From Accumulibacter sp. (GTDB lineage Bacteria > Pseudomonadota > Gammaproteobacteria > Burkholderiales > Rhodocyclaceae): a stretch of DNA of 33,267 bases. Positions 1 through 9,828 of the stretch are shown in pieces (the first letter of the stretch is position 1; every line of letters begins with the position of its first letter). The stretch is taken from contig JAITGN010000075.1 of assembly GCA_031280565.1 (NCBI GenBank), forward strand, positions 1 to 33,267. The letters are read 5' to 3'. The notes beneath the pieces were generated by a model that made no database searches, was not told the DNA's origin, and was given only the letters and a program-made list of their open reading frames with translations. The translations under genes were made by a program, and so were the position numbers.

Positions 1-240
1 CCTTACCCTTCGACAACGCCCATCTCCGTTCGTACTGAGCCTGTCGAAGTATGAACGGACGCTCCAGCCTTTCCAGTCCTTACCCTTCGACAAGCTCAGG
101 GCGAACGGACTGGAAAGGCAGCCTGCGACAGGCTTCCTTCGACAGGCTCAGGACGGAGCAGGGCGAACGGATTGAAAAACACGACTTCGACAAGCGCTCA
201 GGACAGGCAGAGCGGATAGATTGGAAAACATGCCCTATCT
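1..240. repeat. REP-like repeat array, left copy
   Basis: This array is made of short units with the core TTCGACAGGCTCAG (or ..AAGCTCAG) next to CGAACGG. Units occur in both orientations, so that CCGTTCG and CGAACGG arms can pair around them. The segment from position 1 onward matches 31123-31363 closely and in the same orientation. The matching part includes the spacer between an inverted unit (27-60) and a direct unit (87-110). Units of this kind are widespread intergenic repeats in proteobacterial genomes. The array ends where the truncated transposase begins, near 240-246. An open reading frame runs through it from position 51 but is a by-product of the repeats. Confidence 0.8.
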
Positions 241-245
241 CCGTT

Positions 246-741
246 CGCGCCGATGCCGTGCGCGGCAAGACCTGGGGAGTCAGGGGGCAGACCCCGGGGG
301 GGCGCCCGGGCCAGCGTCAGTCGGTCTCGGCTGCCTCGGCCATCAATTCCAAGGGAGCGTTCTGGTTCGAGACCTACCAGGGAGCGCTCACCGGCGAGTT
401 GTTCGTGCAACTGCTCAAGAACATGATGGCCGAGCGTGAGAGGCCGGTGTATTGGGTCATCGATGGTCTGCCAGCGCACAAGAAAGCCCTGGTCAGGCAA
501 TACGTGGCGCAAACCAAGGGCAGGCTCACGCTACATTTTCTGCCCGGTTATGCGCCAGACCTCAATCCGGATGAGTTGGTGTGGAGTCACGCCAGGCGCA
601 CGGGGCGCGCGCAGTCCCTTGCGCAAGGGCGAGAAACTCAAGGAGCGCGTGGACGCACAACTGCAGTCGGTGGCTGACGATCCTGCACTCGTCCGGTCAT
701 TCTTCAAGTATCCTTCTGTCGCCTATATTTCTAATTTGTGA
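246..741 (+). pseudogene. IS630-family transposase, 5'-truncated and frameshifted
   Basis: This is the C-terminal catalytic part of a DDE transposase of the IS630/Tc1-like type. From about 246 the frame reads RADAVRGKTWG, then GQRQSVSAASAINSKGAFWF, then VIDGLPAHKKA (second catalytic Asp) and LHFLPGYAPDLNPDELVW (third acidic residue). The N-terminal half with the helix-turn-helix and the first catalytic Asp is missing. Repeat DNA lies where it should be. Near 606-612 the reading frame shifts: the sequence continues in the next frame as RSPLRKGEKLKERVDAQLQ and ends with FFKYPSVAYIS, typical of the family's C-terminus. The element cannot encode an active enzyme. Its other end was not found, and no terminal inverted repeat could be paired. 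Confidence 0.8.
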
Positions 742-826
742 GTATGTACGAATGGATTGCCGTGGAAATCCCTTGTTCCTTTAGTGGTTGTTGGGTTTTC
801 GCACCGTTTTTTTGGAGACCGTGAAA

Positions 827-1036
827 ATGACCCCTTCCCGTCTGAATGAAATTGAAGCCAAGGTGAGCCTGATCGAAGATTCGGTAGATGAGTTGAATCA
901 CACCGTTTTCCGCTTGCAGCAACAGGCCGGGCAGTTGCAGGAGCAATTGCGTTTTCTGTACGGAAAGTTGCAGGCTCTGACGGAAATGCCCGCTGCCACG
1001 CAGGGGCCGCGCGATGAAATTCCTCCGCATTATTGA
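827..1036 (+). CDS. slyX: SlyX family protein
   Basis: This small cytoplasmic protein of 69 residues has unknown biochemical role. It matches the SlyX family in length, in its continuous heptad-like coiled coil (RLNEIEAKVSLIEDSVDELN, then QQQAGQLQEQLRFLYGKLQAL) and in the characteristic C-terminal tail ending DEIPPHY. The ATG at 827 has GGAGA eight bases upstream. An in-frame GTG at 821 is an alternative start. It lies between the transposase remnant and the nuo operon and is transcribed in the same direction as nuo. The remnant stops 85 bp upstream, so the original slyX promoter may have been partly replaced. Confidence 0.85.
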   Translation: MTPSRLNEIEAKVSLIEDSVDELNHTVFRLQQQAGQLQEQLRFLYGKLQALTEMPAATQGPRDEIPPHY

Positions 1037-1100
1037 AACGCCAGCGTCCGGGCATTTGGAATTTTCGGGTGACGCCGGACGTTCCGGTCAGAAAAACTTG

Positions 1101-1131
1101 TTACACTTCGTCCGTGTTTGGTTGGTAGAAT
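1101..1131 (+). promoter_or_regulatory. possible sigma-70-type promoter for nuo
   Basis: The 150-bp gap between slyX and nuoA is the expected site of the operon promoter. The best hexamers visible are TTACAC at 1101-1106 and TAGAAT at 1126-1131, separated by 19 bp, which is longer than ideal. The 7-bp arms CGTCCGG (1045-1051) and CCGGACG (1075-1081) lie just upstream. Weak evidence only. Confidence 0.22.
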
Positions 1132-1186
1132 CCGTCGCGGCGTGCCGCGCGCCTTTTTGGCAGCCGTTTCATTTCATACTTTTTTC

Positions 1187-1561
1187 ATGCTTGAAAATTA
1201 TTTTCCTGTAGCTGTTTTCATTCTGGTGGGAATCGTGTTCGGTGTCGCGTCGATTGTCGCGGGCCGTATCATCGCGCCCCACCGTCCGGATGACGAGAAG
1301 CTCTCCGCATATGAATGCGGGTTCGATGCGTTTGGCGACGCGCGGGGAAAATTCGATGTCCGCTACTATCTGGTGGCTATTCTGTTCATCCTGTTTGATC
1401 TGGAAGTCGCGTTTTTGGTGCCGTGGGCGGTTATTTTCAGGGATATCGCCGGATCGGAAACTCTCCGATGGTTCGGCTTTGCCGAGATGTCGCTTTTTAT
1501 TCTGGTTCTTGTCACTGCTTATGTTTATGCCCGGATCAAGGGCGCGCTGGATTGGGAATAA
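1187..1561 (+). CDS. nuoA: NADH:quinone oxidoreductase subunit A
   Basis: NuoA is a small membrane subunit of complex I at the interface of the peripheral and membrane arms. The 124-residue protein has three predicted membrane helices (about residues 7-29, 62-84 and 98-117). It carries the family hallmark between helices 1 and 2: YECGF at 42-46 and [12 protein letters not shown] at 70-81. The ATG at 1187 was chosen because MLENYFPV is the usual N-terminus. Upstream in-frame codons to 1118 do not resemble the family. No clear ribosome binding site is visible. It is the first gene of a 14-gene nuo operon and lies 16 bp before nuoB. Confidence 0.95.
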   Translation: MLENYFPVAVFILVGIVFGVASIVAGRIIAPHRPDDEKLSAYECGFDAFGDARGKFDVRYYLVAILFILFDLEVAFLVPWAVIFRDIAGSETLRWFGFAEMSLFILVLVTAYVYARIKGALDWE

Positions 1562-1577
1562 CGTCCAAAGGAATGAT

Positions 1578-2054
1578 ATGGCGATTGAGGGACTGTTTCA
1601 GCAAGGCTTTGTGACGACGACAGCGGACAAGCTGATCAACTCCGTACGTACGGGGTCGATGTGGCCAATGACTTTTGGCCTCGCCTGTTGCGCGATCGAG
1701 ATGATTCATACCGGATGTTCGCGCTATGATCTCGACCGTTTTGGAATCGTTTTTCGCCCAAGTCCGAGGCAGTCCGATCTGATGATCGTCGCGGGCACGT
1801 TGACGAATAAAATGGCGTCCGCGCTGAGGCGGGTTTATGACCAAATGGCCGAGCCGCGCTGGGTCATATCGATGGGGTCGTGCGCCAACGGCGGCGGCTA
1901 TTATCATTATTCGTATTCGGTGGTTCGTGGCTGCGACAGGATCGTTCCGGTCGATGTTTATATTCCGGGATGTCCTCCGACCCCCGAGGCATTGATTTAC
2001 GGGTTGCTCCAGTTGCAGAATAAAATTCGCCGCACCAGTACGATTGCCCGGTGA
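1578..2054 (+). CDS. nuoB: NADH:quinone oxidoreductase subunit B
   Basis: NuoB carries the terminal [4Fe-4S] cluster N2, which reduces quinone. The protein has 158 residues. The cluster ligands are visible as Cys37-Cys38 in GLACCAIEM, Cys102 in [11 protein letters not shown] and Cys132 in [11 protein letters not shown]. The start is the ATG at 1578, preceded by AAAGGA. Upstream codons in the same frame lie inside nuoA and are not used. Its stop codon overlaps the start region of nuoC, consistent with translational coupling. The sequence is highly typical of proteobacterial NuoB and nothing is missing. Confidence 0.97.
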   Translation: MAIEGLFQQGFVTTTADKLINSVRTGSMWPMTFGLACCAIEMIHTGCSRYDLDRFGIVFRPSPRQSDLMIVAGTLTNKMASALRRVYDQMAEPRWVISMGSCANGGGYYHYSYSVVRGCDRIVPVDVYIPGCPPTPEALIYGLLQLQNKIRRTSTIAR

Positions 2055-2059
2055 TTTCC

Positions 2060-2662
2060 ATGTCTTCCAGGTTCGAAACGCTCGTTCGGATTTTGCTGGA
2101 GTCTTTCGGTGGCAGTGTGTCGCCGCGCCTCGTGTCTGGCGGAGCGCATATCGATATCGACGCGCCTGTCTACCTTGATGTCATGCGCCGTCTCCGCGAT
2201 GATCCCGCGTTGTGCTTCGAACAGTTGATGGATCTTTGCGGCATGGATTATTCCGCTTATGAAAATCCGCCGTGGCGGGAAGGGCGGTTCGCGGTCGTCA
2301 GCCAGCTTCTGTCGGTTTCAAAAAACTGGCGTTTGCGCGCGCGTTGCTTCGTTCCGGACGATGCGTCTCCGGTGCTTCCTTCCGTCGTTCCAGTATGGAA
2401 TTCGGCGCGGTGGTTCGAGCGGGAGGCGTTTGATCTTTTTGGTATTGTTTTTTCCGGGCATGGCGATCTGCGCCGCATTCTGACCGATTACGATTTTTCA
2501 GGCCATCCTCTTCGCAAGGATTTTCCTCTGCCGGGCTATGTCGAGGCGCGTTACGATCCTGAGCAGCGGCGCGTGGTTTATGGGCCGGTTACGGTCGAGG
2601 AGCGCGAAATTGTGCCGCGCCGTGTTCGCGGACAAAATCATGATGGGCCGGAAGATGCCTGA
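2060..2662 (+). CDS. nuoC: NADH:quinone oxidoreductase subunit C (30 kDa)
   Basis: NuoC is the 30-kDa peripheral-arm subunit, here a separate gene rather than a NuoCD fusion. The 200-residue product has the family signature around [14 protein letters not shown] and then [17 protein letters not shown]. The ATG at 2060 is preferred because GGTGA sits five bases upstream. A GTG at 2051 in the same frame is possible. The gene starts five bases after the nuoB stop codon and its last codons overlap the nuoD start (ATGCCTGA at 2655-2662), so the three genes are tightly linked. Confidence 0.95.
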   Translation: MSSRFETLVRILLESFGGSVSPRLVSGGAHIDIDAPVYLDVMRRLRDDPALCFEQLMDLCGMDYSAYENPPWREGRFAVVSQLLSVSKNWRLRARCFVPDDASPVLPSVVPVWNSARWFEREAFDLFGIVFSGHGDLRRILTDYDFSGHPLRKDFPLPGYVEARYDPEQRRVVYGPVTVEEREIVPRRVRGQNHDGPEDA

Positions 2663-3908
2663 GATACGGAACTACGAACTGAATTTCGGCCCGCAGCATC
2701 CCGCCGCGCATGGCGTTTTGCGCATGGTGCTCGAGCTTGACGGGGAGGTTGTCGTTCGCGCCGATCCCCATATCGGCATGCTGCACCGAGGAACGGAAAA
2801 GCTTGTCGAAAGCCGCACATGGATGCAGTGTCTTCCGTACATGGATCGTCTTGATTATTTTTCGATGATGTGCAACGAACACGCGTATTGTCTGGCCATC
2901 GAAAAATTATTGGGCCTCAGTGTGCCGATCCGCGCGAAATATATTCGCGTTATGTTCGATGAGATTACGCGGATACTGAATCATCTGTTATGGGTCGGTT
3001 CGCATGGACTGGATGTCGGTGCCATGTCGATGCTGCTTTATACCGTCAGGGAACGCGAGGATCTGCTTGATTGTTATGAAGCCGTTTCCGGAAGCCGGAT
3101 GCATGCGGCGTATTATCGCCCGGGCGGAGTGTATCGGGATTTGCCGGATACGATGCCAAAATATGCCGAATCAAAATGGAAAAACGCTGCCGACGTTCGG
3201 CGGCTCAACGAAGCGCGAAACGGTTCGTTGCTTGACTTCATTGAGGATTTCGCGGCGCGTTTTCCGAAAATTCTCGATGAATACGAAACGTTGTTGACGG
3301 ATAACCGCATCTGGAAGCAGCGTCTCGTCAATGTTGGCGTTATTTCTTCCGGGCGTGCTCTGCAACTCGGTTTTTCCGGTCCGATGCTGCGGGCTTCGGG
3401 GGTTGAATGGGATTTGCGCAAAAAACAGCCGTACGCGGTCTATGACCAGCTCGATTTCGATATTCCTGTTGGAATGACCGGCGACTGTTATGACCGTTAT
3501 CTTGTCAGAATGGAAGAAATGCGTCAGTCGACGCGGATTGTCCGGCAGTGTGTCGACTGGCTGCGGTCGAATCCGGGGCCGGTCGTTTCGGACGACTACA
3601 AAGTGGCCTCGCCACCGCGTCAGGAAATGAAATCAAGCATGGAAGGATTGATTCACCATTTCAAGCTGCGTTCCGAAGGCTTCCATGTTCCCGGCGGCGA
3701 AATTTATTCGGCCATCGAAAATCCCAAAGGCGAGTTCGGCGTTTACGTCGTTTCGGATGGAGCCAACAAGCCCTACCGGTTGAAAATCCGCTCGCCGGGG
3801 TTCGCTCATCTTTCGGCGCTGGATGAAATGACGCGAGGACATATGATCGCCGATACCGTAACGATGATCGGAACACTGGATATCGTTTTTGGGGAGATCG
3901 ACCGCTGA
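2655..3908 (+). CDS. nuoD: NADH:quinone oxidoreductase subunit D (49 kDa)
   Basis: NuoD is the 49-kDa subunit that forms the quinone-binding cavity with NuoB. The 417-residue protein begins [20 protein letters not shown], the standard N-terminus with the quinone-site His motif. It continues with [27 protein letters not shown] and [10 protein letters not shown] near the C-terminus. Length is normal. The start at 2655 overlaps nuoC by 8 bp. Earlier in-frame ATGs at 2640 and 2643 would add a non-homologous leader. Its stop codon shares bases with the nuoE start (TGATG). Confidence 0.97.
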   Translation: MPEIRNYELNFGPQHPAAHGVLRMVLELDGEVVVRADPHIGMLHRGTEKLVESRTWMQCLPYMDRLDYFSMMCNEHAYCLAIEKLLGLSVPIRAKYIRVMFDEITRILNHLLWVGSHGLDVGAMSMLLYTVREREDLLDCYEAVSGSRMHAAYYRPGGVYRDLPDTMPKYAESKWKNAADVRRLNEARNGSLLDFIEDFAARFPKILDEYETLLTDNRIWKQRLVNVGVISSGRALQLGFSGPMLRASGVEWDLRKKQPYAVYDQLDFDIPVGMTGDCYDRYLVRMEEMRQSTRIVRQCVDWLRSNPGPVVSDDYKVASPPRQEMKSSMEGLIHHFKLRSEGFHVPGGEIYSAIENPKGEFGVYVVSDGANKPYRLKIRSPGFAHLSALDEMTRGHMIADTVTMIGTLDIVFGEIDR

Positions 3909-4381
3909 TGCTGACGACGGATTCCCTGAAAAAAATCGATCGGGAGATAGCGAAATATCCAGCGGGACGGAAACAATCCGCCGTCATGGCGGCGCTGGTG
4001 ATTGCGCAGGAAGAAAAAGGATGGCTTTCGGGCGAGGTTATCGCGTTTATTGCTGCTCTTCTCGACATGCCGCCGATAGCCGTGTACGAAGTCGCCAGTT
4101 TTTACGGCATGTACGATTTGCAGCCGTCCGGAAAACACAGGCTGACCGTGTGTACAAATCTTCCATGTCGGCTTTCCGGCGCGGAAGACGCCGCAGAGTA
4201 TCTGAAGAAGAAACTGGGAATCGGCTTTGGCGAAACGACGCCTGATGGACGTTTTACGCTCAAGGAAGGTGAATGCATGGGCGCGTGTGGTGATGCTCCC
4301 GTGGCGCTTGTCGACAATCGCCGGTTGTGTTGCCGCATGTCGCCGGAAGAAATCGACAAATTGTTGCGGGAACTCGATTAA
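3908..4381 (+). CDS. nuoE: NADH:quinone oxidoreductase subunit E (24 kDa)
   Basis: NuoE is the thioredoxin-fold subunit with [2Fe-2S] cluster N1a, partner of NuoF in the NADH dehydrogenase module. The product has 157 residues. Cluster ligands are Cys82 and Cys87 (VCTNLPC) and Cys123 and Cys127 ([10 protein letters not shown]). The N-terminal helical region contains the usual [10 protein letters not shown]. The ATG at 3908 overlaps the nuoD stop, and the gene ends TAATG, sharing one base with nuoF. Two extra cysteines (141-142) lie near the C-terminus and have no assigned role. Confidence 0.95.
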   Translation: MLTTDSLKKIDREIAKYPAGRKQSAVMAALVIAQEEKGWLSGEVIAFIAALLDMPPIAVYEVASFYGMYDLQPSGKHRLTVCTNLPCRLSGAEDAAEYLKKKLGIGFGETTPDGRFTLKEGECMGACGDAPVALVDNRRLCCRMSPEEIDKLLRELD

Positions 4382-5709
4382 TGGCGATTCTTGGCGCAAT
4401 CAACCCGATCCTGACGGCCGGACTTGATCCAAATGATCCAGACGGATGGCGTTGCGGGGCATACCTTGGGCGCGGCGGGTATTCGGCGCTCCGCAAAATT
4501 CTGTCCGGGAAAATTTCGCCGGAATGTGTGCTCGACGATCTCAAAAAATCCTCGCTGCGTGGCCGCGGCGGCGCCGGTTTTCCAACCGGATTGAAATGGT
4601 CTTTCATCCCGAGAAACCATGAAGGTGAAAAGTATCTCGTCTGCAATTCGGACGAGGGCGAGCCTGGAACGTTCAAGGACCGCGATCTTTTGCTTCTGAA
4701 TCCGCACGCGGTGATCGAAGGCATGGTTATCGGCGCCTATGTAATGGGCATGTCGCGGGCGTACAATTATATTCACGGTGAAATTCCGGAAGCCTGTCTG
4801 CGTTTTGAGGAAGCGCTTGACGAGGCGCGGGCGGCCGGTTTTATCGGAAACGATATTCTGGGTTCTGGTTTTTGCGTCGAAATATTCGCGCACCGGGGGT
4901 ATGGCGCATATATCGCCGGCGAAGAGACCGGACAGCTCGAATCGCTTGAGGGGAAAAAGGCGCGTCCACGCCATAAACCGCCGTTCCCTGCGAATGCCGG
5001 GCTTTATGGCGCTCCAACGACGATCAACAACGCGGAGACTCTCGCGGCGGTTCCCTTTGTCCTGAATATGGGGCCGGAGGCTTTTCTTGCGGCAGGCAAA
5101 CCCAATAATGCGGGCACCAAAATTTTTTCGGTCTCCGGTCATGTGGCGAAACCGGGAAATTATGAAATTCCCCTGGGAACACCTTTTCGTGCTCTGCTTG
5201 ATCTGGCCGGAGGCATGCGCGGTGGCCGCGCGCTCAAGGCCTGTATTCCCGGAGGTTCGTCGTCGCCCGTGATTCCGGGTGATGCCATGATGGAACTCAC
5301 GATGGATTACGATTGCATCAGCCGTGCTGGATCAATGCTCGGATCGGGAGCGGTGATCGTTATGGACGAGACAACGTGCATGGTCAAGGCGCTTGAGCGG
5401 CTTTCCTTTTTCTACCAGCATGAATCCTGCGGCCAATGTACGCCGTGCCGCGAGGGGACGCGCTGGCTGCGCGGGATCGTCCGGCGGATCGAAAACGGCG
5501 AGGGACGCACCGGCGATCTCGAAACGCTTGAACACGTGGCGGCCAATATCGCGGGACGCACGGTCTGCGCGCTGGGCGATGCGGCGGTCATGCCGGTGCA
5601 AAGTTTTCTCCGGCATTTCCGCGACGAATTTATGTATCATATCGACCATAAAACCTGTCTTGTTTCAAAAGAAACACAGCGGACGGGCAGCGGATGGGCG
5701 TGGGAGTAA
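4381..5709 (+). CDS. nuoF: NADH:quinone oxidoreductase subunit F (51 kDa)
   Basis: NuoF binds NADH and FMN and carries [4Fe-4S] cluster N3, the entry point for electrons. The 442-residue protein has the Gly-rich nucleotide/FMN motif [14 protein letters not shown] (residues 60-73) and [12 protein letters not shown]-like [15 protein letters not shown]. The cluster ligands are Cys350, Cys353 and Cys356 in [14 protein letters not shown] plus Cys396 in TVCALGDA. The start at 4381 overlaps the nuoE stop. In contrast to the tight packing so far, the next nuo gene begins 318 bp downstream. Confidence 0.97.
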   Translation: MAILGAINPILTAGLDPNDPDGWRCGAYLGRGGYSALRKILSGKISPECVLDDLKKSSLRGRGGAGFPTGLKWSFIPRNHEGEKYLVCNSDEGEPGTFKDRDLLLLNPHAVIEGMVIGAYVMGMSRAYNYIHGEIPEACLRFEEALDEARAAGFIGNDILGSGFCVEIFAHRGYGAYIAGEETGQLESLEGKKARPRHKPPFPANAGLYGAPTTINNAETLAAVPFVLNMGPEAFLAAGKPNNAGTKIFSVSGHVAKPGNYEIPLGTPFRALLDLAGGMRGGRALKACIPGGSSSPVIPGDAMMELTMDYDCISRAGSMLGSGAVIVMDETTCMVKALERLSFFYQHESCGQCTPCREGTRWLRGIVRRIENGEGRTGDLETLEHVAANIAGRTVCALGDAAVMPVQSFLRHFRDEFMYHIDHKTCLVSKETQRTGSGWAWE

Positions 5710-6027
5710 TCGCGGCGTGACGTCTTTTATCCAAATGGCTTTTTCAGGGTTCGTTCCACGATGAGAAAACCAGGATGCCTATTCTCCTCGCTGGCGGGGA
5801 GGGCGTTTTCCGGCTGCGCATGGCGGGATATTGGCGCCGCGCTTTCCTGCCGGCCGGAACGAGCGGAGGCGGCGATTGTCCGAACGGAACAAATGATTGC
5901 CGCGGATGATCAAAGCCTTTCAGCCATGAAACTTCGTTTTTCTCGCATCCTTTGCTTGATTACGTGGTGAATAAAGGATGAGACGCCTTTGATGGCGATG
6001 TTCTATTGCGAAGATGTTTTTTGACAA
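5710..6027 (+). other. nuoF-nuoG gap without a convincing gene
   Basis: This stretch interrupts the tightly packed operon. The only longer reading frame is 5761-5970 (69 residues, MRKPGCLFSSLAGRAF...). It begins with an ATGA overlap on the stop of a 15-codon frame starting GTG at 5717. It has no good ribosome binding site, no recognised domain and no clear coding signature, so it is not called as a gene. No terminator-like hairpin with a T-run is visible, so read-through from nuoF into nuoG is likely. The DNA could be a decayed insertion or a leader for nuoG. Confidence 0.5.
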
Positions 6028-8391
6028 ATGGTAATCAGGATGCTGGATATCGAAATTGATGGAAAAAAGGCGCGCGCTTCCGAAGGCAGCACGGTCATCG
6101 AGGCTGCGGAGCGGGCGGGCGTACACATTCCGCATTTCTGCTATCACAAAAAACTGTCAGTGGCGAACAACTGCCGGATGTGTCTCGTGCAGATCGAGAA
6201 AATGCCGAAACCCTTGCCCGCGTGCGCGACGAATGTTTCCGACGGGATGAAGATTTTCACCCATTCCGGTCTTGTTGCCGATATCCAGAAAGGGATTCTG
6301 GAATTTCTTCTGATAAACCATCCCCTGGATTGCCCGGTTTGCGATCAGGGCGGCGAATGCCATCTACAGGATATGGCTGTGACTTATGGCGGCGCCCGTT
6401 CACGTTACCGGGAAGGCAAACGCGTCGTTTCGCCGAAAGAGGGCGGGCCGCTGATTTCGATGCGGGAAATGTCGCGTTGCATTCATTGCGCGCGCTGCGT
6501 GCGCTTTGGCCACGAGATTGCCGGCATCATGGAGCTTGGCATGACGGGGCGGGGCGGAAGCTCCGAAATCCAGACTTTTATCGGCCAAAGCATTGATTCC
6601 GAACTTTCTGGAAACATGATTGATCTGTGTCCGGTTGGCGCGTTGACGTCGAAGCCTTTCCGCTTTCTGGCGCGTTCCTGGGAATTATCGCGTCGCCGGT
6701 CGGTCAGCCCGCATGACAGTTTTGGTTCGAATCTCGTTTTGCATGTCAAGAATGACCGCGTGCTGCGTGTCACGCCGCATGATAATGAAGAGATCAACGA
6801 ATGCTGGCTGCCGGATAAAGACCGTTTTTCTTATGAAGGACTTGCCTCGGCTGACCGGCTGAAAAAGCCGATGATTCGCGTTGATGGGGCTTTGCGTGAA
6901 GTGGAATGGAATGTCGCGCTGGATTATACGGCGCATGCGCTGAGGGACATCGTCGGGACGCATGGAGCCGAAGCCTTGGCGTCGCTTGCTTCTCCCCATT
7001 CAACGCTTGAGGAGCTTTATCTGCTGCAAAAATTGACACGTGGACTTGGCTCGGGAAATATCGATTTTCGTCCACGCCGCCGCGATTTTTCCACCGACGG
7101 CAAACATTCCGGAATTCCGTGGCTCGGCCTGCGGATCGCCGAGATCACGGATATCGACGCCGCGCTGGTCGTTGGAAGTTTCCTCCGCAAGGATCATCCG
7201 CTGTTCGCACACCGCTTGCGTCAGCTTGCGAAAAAATCGGGCAGGGTCAGTCTGCTTTCCGTGCTGGAGGACGATCCGTTGATTGATCTTCATGCGCGCA
7301 TCACTGTCCGGCCCACCGGTCTGGCGGGTGTGCTGGCTTCCATCGTTCGGGCCGCTGCGCGGATCGTGAATGTGGACGGGGCGGCGCTTCCTGAGGGCAT
7401 TGATCCCTTTCCCGAGAACGAAGCGGTCCGCGTTATTGCCGAGAGTCTCGTCAACGGGAAAAATTGCGCCGTTTTCCTTGGGAATGCCGCGGAACAGAGT
7501 CCACAGGCGGGGTTGCTTCATGCGCTGGCCGCCGAGCTGGCGCGTCTTGCCAGCGCGCGTTTCGGATTTATCGGAGAAGCTGCCAACAGTGTTGGCGGCT
7601 ACGTCGCAGGCGCGTTGCCGTCCGGTTTGAACGCTTATGAAATGTTCGGGCAGCCGCGCAGAGCCTATATTCTGCATGGCATAGAACCCGGACTGGATTG
7701 CCACAGTCCCCAACAGGCGCTTTTTGCGCTGAAGCAGGCGGATATGACGGTTGTCCTCTCCCCGTTCGCGGGCGGCGCATTCGCGGATTACGCTGATGTG
7801 CTTCTTCCCGCCGCGCCTTTCAGCGAAACATCGGGAACCTTCGTCAATACAGAAGGCCGCATTCAGAGTTTCGAGGGCGCGTGTCCTCCATTGGACAGGA
7901 CGCGTCCGGCCTGGAAGATATTCAGCGCGCTTGGAAACATGCTCGGACTTCCCGGTTTCGATTACGATTCAAGCGCGCGGATTCTCGGCGAGATTGTCCC
8001 GCCGGGCAGCGCGTTTGTCGATGGATTGGATAATTCCTTGACCGGGAGCGCGAATCTCTTTATGGAAACGGGATTGTTTGCCGACGGCGTATTGCAGCGT
8101 ATTGCCGATGTGCCGATATATTTTGCCGACCCGCTGGCGCGGCGCGGCGCGGCGCTGGAAAAAACGAAGGATTCTTTTCCGCCGGAGGCGCGCATGAACG
8201 CGAAAACCCTGGAACGTTATGCGATCTCCACCGGAGATCGTGTTTATGTCAGGCAGGGCGGCGGCAAGGCGTTGTTGACGGTGCGATTGGATTCGTCGGT
8301 TCCGGACACATGTGTCCGGGTATCAGCCGCGCATCCGGTGACCGCGGGGCTTGGCGACATGTTTGGAACGCTTGAAGTGGAGCGAGTCTGA
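6028..8391 (+). CDS. nuoG: NADH:quinone oxidoreductase subunit G (75 kDa)
   Basis: NuoG is the large iron-sulfur subunit of the peripheral arm, 787 residues. The N-terminal 2Fe-2S domain has Cys38, Cys49, Cys52 and Cys66. The His-Cys motif has His98, Cys102, Cys105 and Cys111. The next 4Fe-4S ligands are Cys151, Cys154, Cys157 and Cys201 (RCIHCARC and CPVGAL). A molybdopterin-oxidoreductase-like domain follows from about residue 220 to the end. The ATG at 6028 has no obvious ribosome binding site, and an in-frame ATG at 6040 begins [11 protein letters not shown], which matches the family N-terminus and may be the true start. The gene ends TGATG, overlapping nuoH. Confidence 0.95.
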   Translation: MVIRMLDIEIDGKKARASEGSTVIEAAERAGVHIPHFCYHKKLSVANNCRMCLVQIEKMPKPLPACATNVSDGMKIFTHSGLVADIQKGILEFLLINHPLDCPVCDQGGECHLQDMAVTYGGARSRYREGKRVVSPKEGGPLISMREMSRCIHCARCVRFGHEIAGIMELGMTGRGGSSEIQTFIGQSIDSELSGNMIDLCPVGALTSKPFRFLARSWELSRRRSVSPHDSFGSNLVLHVKNDRVLRVTPHDNEEINECWLPDKDRFSYEGLASADRLKKPMIRVDGALREVEWNVALDYTAHALRDIVGTHGAEALASLASPHSTLEELYLLQKLTRGLGSGNIDFRPRRRDFSTDGKHSGIPWLGLRIAEITDIDAALVVGSFLRKDHPLFAHRLRQLAKKSGRVSLLSVLEDDPLIDLHARITVRPTGLAGVLASIVRAAARIVNVDGAALPEGIDPFPENEAVRVIAESLVNGKNCAVFLGNAAEQSPQAGLLHALAAELARLASARFGFIGEAANSVGGYVAGALPSGLNAYEMFGQPRRAYILHGIEPGLDCHSPQQALFALKQADMTVVLSPFAGGAFADYADVLLPAAPFSETSGTFVNTEGRIQSFEGACPPLDRTRPAWKIFSALGNMLGLPGFDYDSSARILGEIVPPGSAFVDGLDNSLTGSANLFMETGLFADGVLQRIADVPIYFADPLARRGAALEKTKDSFPPEARMNAKTLERYAISTGDRVYVRQGGGKALLTVRLDSSVPDTCVRVSAAHPVTAGLGDMFGTLEVERV

Positions 8392-9440
8392 TGGATATGC
8401 TGCGTCAATTCGGACAAGATATGCTTGGGCCGGCGGTTTTCATGGTGGCGGCGACACTTGCCAAAATCGTTTGTATCACCCTGCCGTTAATGCTTTGTGT
8501 CGCCTACCTGACGTTGCTGGAGCGCAAGATTATCGGCTGGATGCAGACGCGTCTTGGGCCGAACCGGGTTGGGCCGTTTGGCCTTTTTCAGCCCCTCGCT
8601 GACGGTCTGAAATTATTGCTGAAGGAAATCGTGATTCCATCCGGAGCGGATAAATGGGTTTTCCTCGCCGCGCCGGTTTTTTCCATCGCTCCCGCTCTGG
8701 CCGCGTGGGCCGTCGTTCCGTTCGATGATGGCGTGGTGTTGGCCGATATCAATGCGGGGCTTCTTTATCTCATGGCGATTACCTCTGTCGGCGTTTATGG
8801 CGTTGTTTTGGCGGGATGGTCTTCGAACTCAAGGTACGCTTTTCTTGGAGGGATGCGTTCCGCCGCGCAACTGATTTCCTATGAAATAGCGATGGGGCTT
8901 TCACTGGTAGTCGTCTTGATGGTCTCGAACAGCCTGAATCTCGGCGATATCGTTAATGCCCAGGGAAAAGGGCTGTTTGCCGGGATGGGGGTGAGTTTTC
9001 TTTCCTGGAACTGGCTGCCGCTCTTTCCGGTTTTTGTTGTCTATATGGTTTCAATCGTTGCTGAAACGAATCGCGCGCCCTTTGACATGGCGGAGGGCGA
9101 GTCAGAAATCATCGGCTTCCACCTGGAATACTCTGGATTGGCATTTTCCCTGTTTTATGTGGCCGAATATGCTTCGATGATTCTGTGTTCGGCGATAGCA
9201 TCGATTCTGTTTCTTGGAGGCTGGTTGTCGCCCTTGGGCTGTTTCCCGGACGGATTTCACTGGCTCGCGGCGAAAATTTTTATTGTTTTGGTCTCCTTCC
9301 TGTGGATACGCGCCACTTTTCCGCGCTATCGCTACGATCAGGTCATGCGCCTCGGGTGGAAAGTTTTCATTCCGGTGTGCATTGCGTGGATGGGCGTTGT
9401 GGGGATATGGATGATGTCGCCGTGGTCCGTCTGGAAATGA
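8391..9440 (+). CDS. nuoH: NADH:quinone oxidoreductase subunit H
   Basis: NuoH is the membrane subunit that lines the quinone channel and links the two arms. The 349-residue protein has about eight predicted membrane helices. It contains the conserved [20 protein letters not shown] in the first loop, the acidic loop [20 protein letters not shown] and the late motif [20 protein letters not shown]. It starts inside the nuoG stop codon. The gene downstream in the operon, nuoI, is normally adjacent, but here it begins 384 bp later. Confidence 0.97.
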   Translation: MDMLRQFGQDMLGPAVFMVAATLAKIVCITLPLMLCVAYLTLLERKIIGWMQTRLGPNRVGPFGLFQPLADGLKLLLKEIVIPSGADKWVFLAAPVFSIAPALAAWAVVPFDDGVVLADINAGLLYLMAITSVGVYGVVLAGWSSNSRYAFLGGMRSAAQLISYEIAMGLSLVVVLMVSNSLNLGDIVNAQGKGLFAGMGVSFLSWNWLPLFPVFVVYMVSIVAETNRAPFDMAEGESEIIGFHLEYSGLAFSLFYVAEYASMILCSAIASILFLGGWLSPLGCFPDGFHWLAAKIFIVLVSFLWIRATFPRYRYDQVMRLGWKVFIPVCIAWMGVVGIWMMSPWSVWK

Positions 9441-9457
9441 GTTGCGCGGGGGAGGGG

Positions 9458-9658
9458 ATGAACCGGCCGGAAATTCATAATTCGCATAGTTCACATGGTT
9501 TCCTGCATGCTTTTGGTGGGGGCGCGGAAGAGGATTATGAAGAGACTTTTGAATTGACTGGGGATGGCCTGGGTGCCAGCGTCTCAAAAAACTGCCATTG
9601 TATCTGTGAAAAACATCCCGCCATTGCATATAGACTGTTTGAAAACATCCAAAAATAA
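9458..9658 (+). CDS. small ORF in the nuoH-nuoI gap (66 aa)
   Basis: No family was recognised. The ATG at 9458 is preceded by a strong purine-rich GGGGGAGGGG (9448-9457) that ends directly at the start codon, closer than usual. The product is 66 residues, hydrophilic, with His-rich (HNSHSSHGFLHAF) and acidic (EEDYEETFE) stretches and three cysteines in CHCIC. There is no signal peptide or membrane helix. Its TAA shares a base with the ATG of the next small ORF (TAATG at 9656-9660). Codon third positions are less GC-rich than in the nuo genes, which argues against a native old gene. Coding status is uncertain. Confidence 0.33.
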   Translation: MNRPEIHNSHSSHGFLHAFGGGAEEDYEETFELTGDGLGASVSKNCHCICEKHPAIAYRLFENIQK

Positions 9659-9828
9659 TGTCATACATCTTCGTATCGCATAACGAAACGCGCGTCTCGC
9701 CGCTCACGGTGGGACGAGCTTCCGGCCTGCTGGCTCATTCCGTTGCCGGTCTTGCCGCCCAGGGTCACATAGAACCCTTGGCCAGGCTGGAAAAGTCTTG
9801 CGGACAGCCGAAACGGTCTCTGCCATGA
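9658..9828 (+). CDS. small ORF overlapping the nuoI start (56 aa)
   Basis: No family was recognised. This frame of 56 residues begins [16 protein letters not shown] at a TAATG overlap with the preceding small ORF. It ends TGA at 9826-9828, overlapping the nuoI ATG at 9825 (ATGA). The product has a mildly hydrophobic middle ([11 protein letters not shown]) too short for a confident membrane helix. If translated, it would couple translation from the upstream small ORF into nuoI, which lacks a good ribosome binding site of its own. It could equally be a chance open frame in a decayed spacer. Confidence 0.3.
   Translation: MSYIFVSHNETRVSPLTVGRASGLLAHSVAGLAAQGHIEPLARLEKSCGQPKRSLP

Noticed and set aside
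51-245. Reading frame through the left repeat array, fused to the transposase remnant
   Set aside because: The residues come from repeat units and do not match the transposase N-terminus. Only the part from about 246 is homologous.
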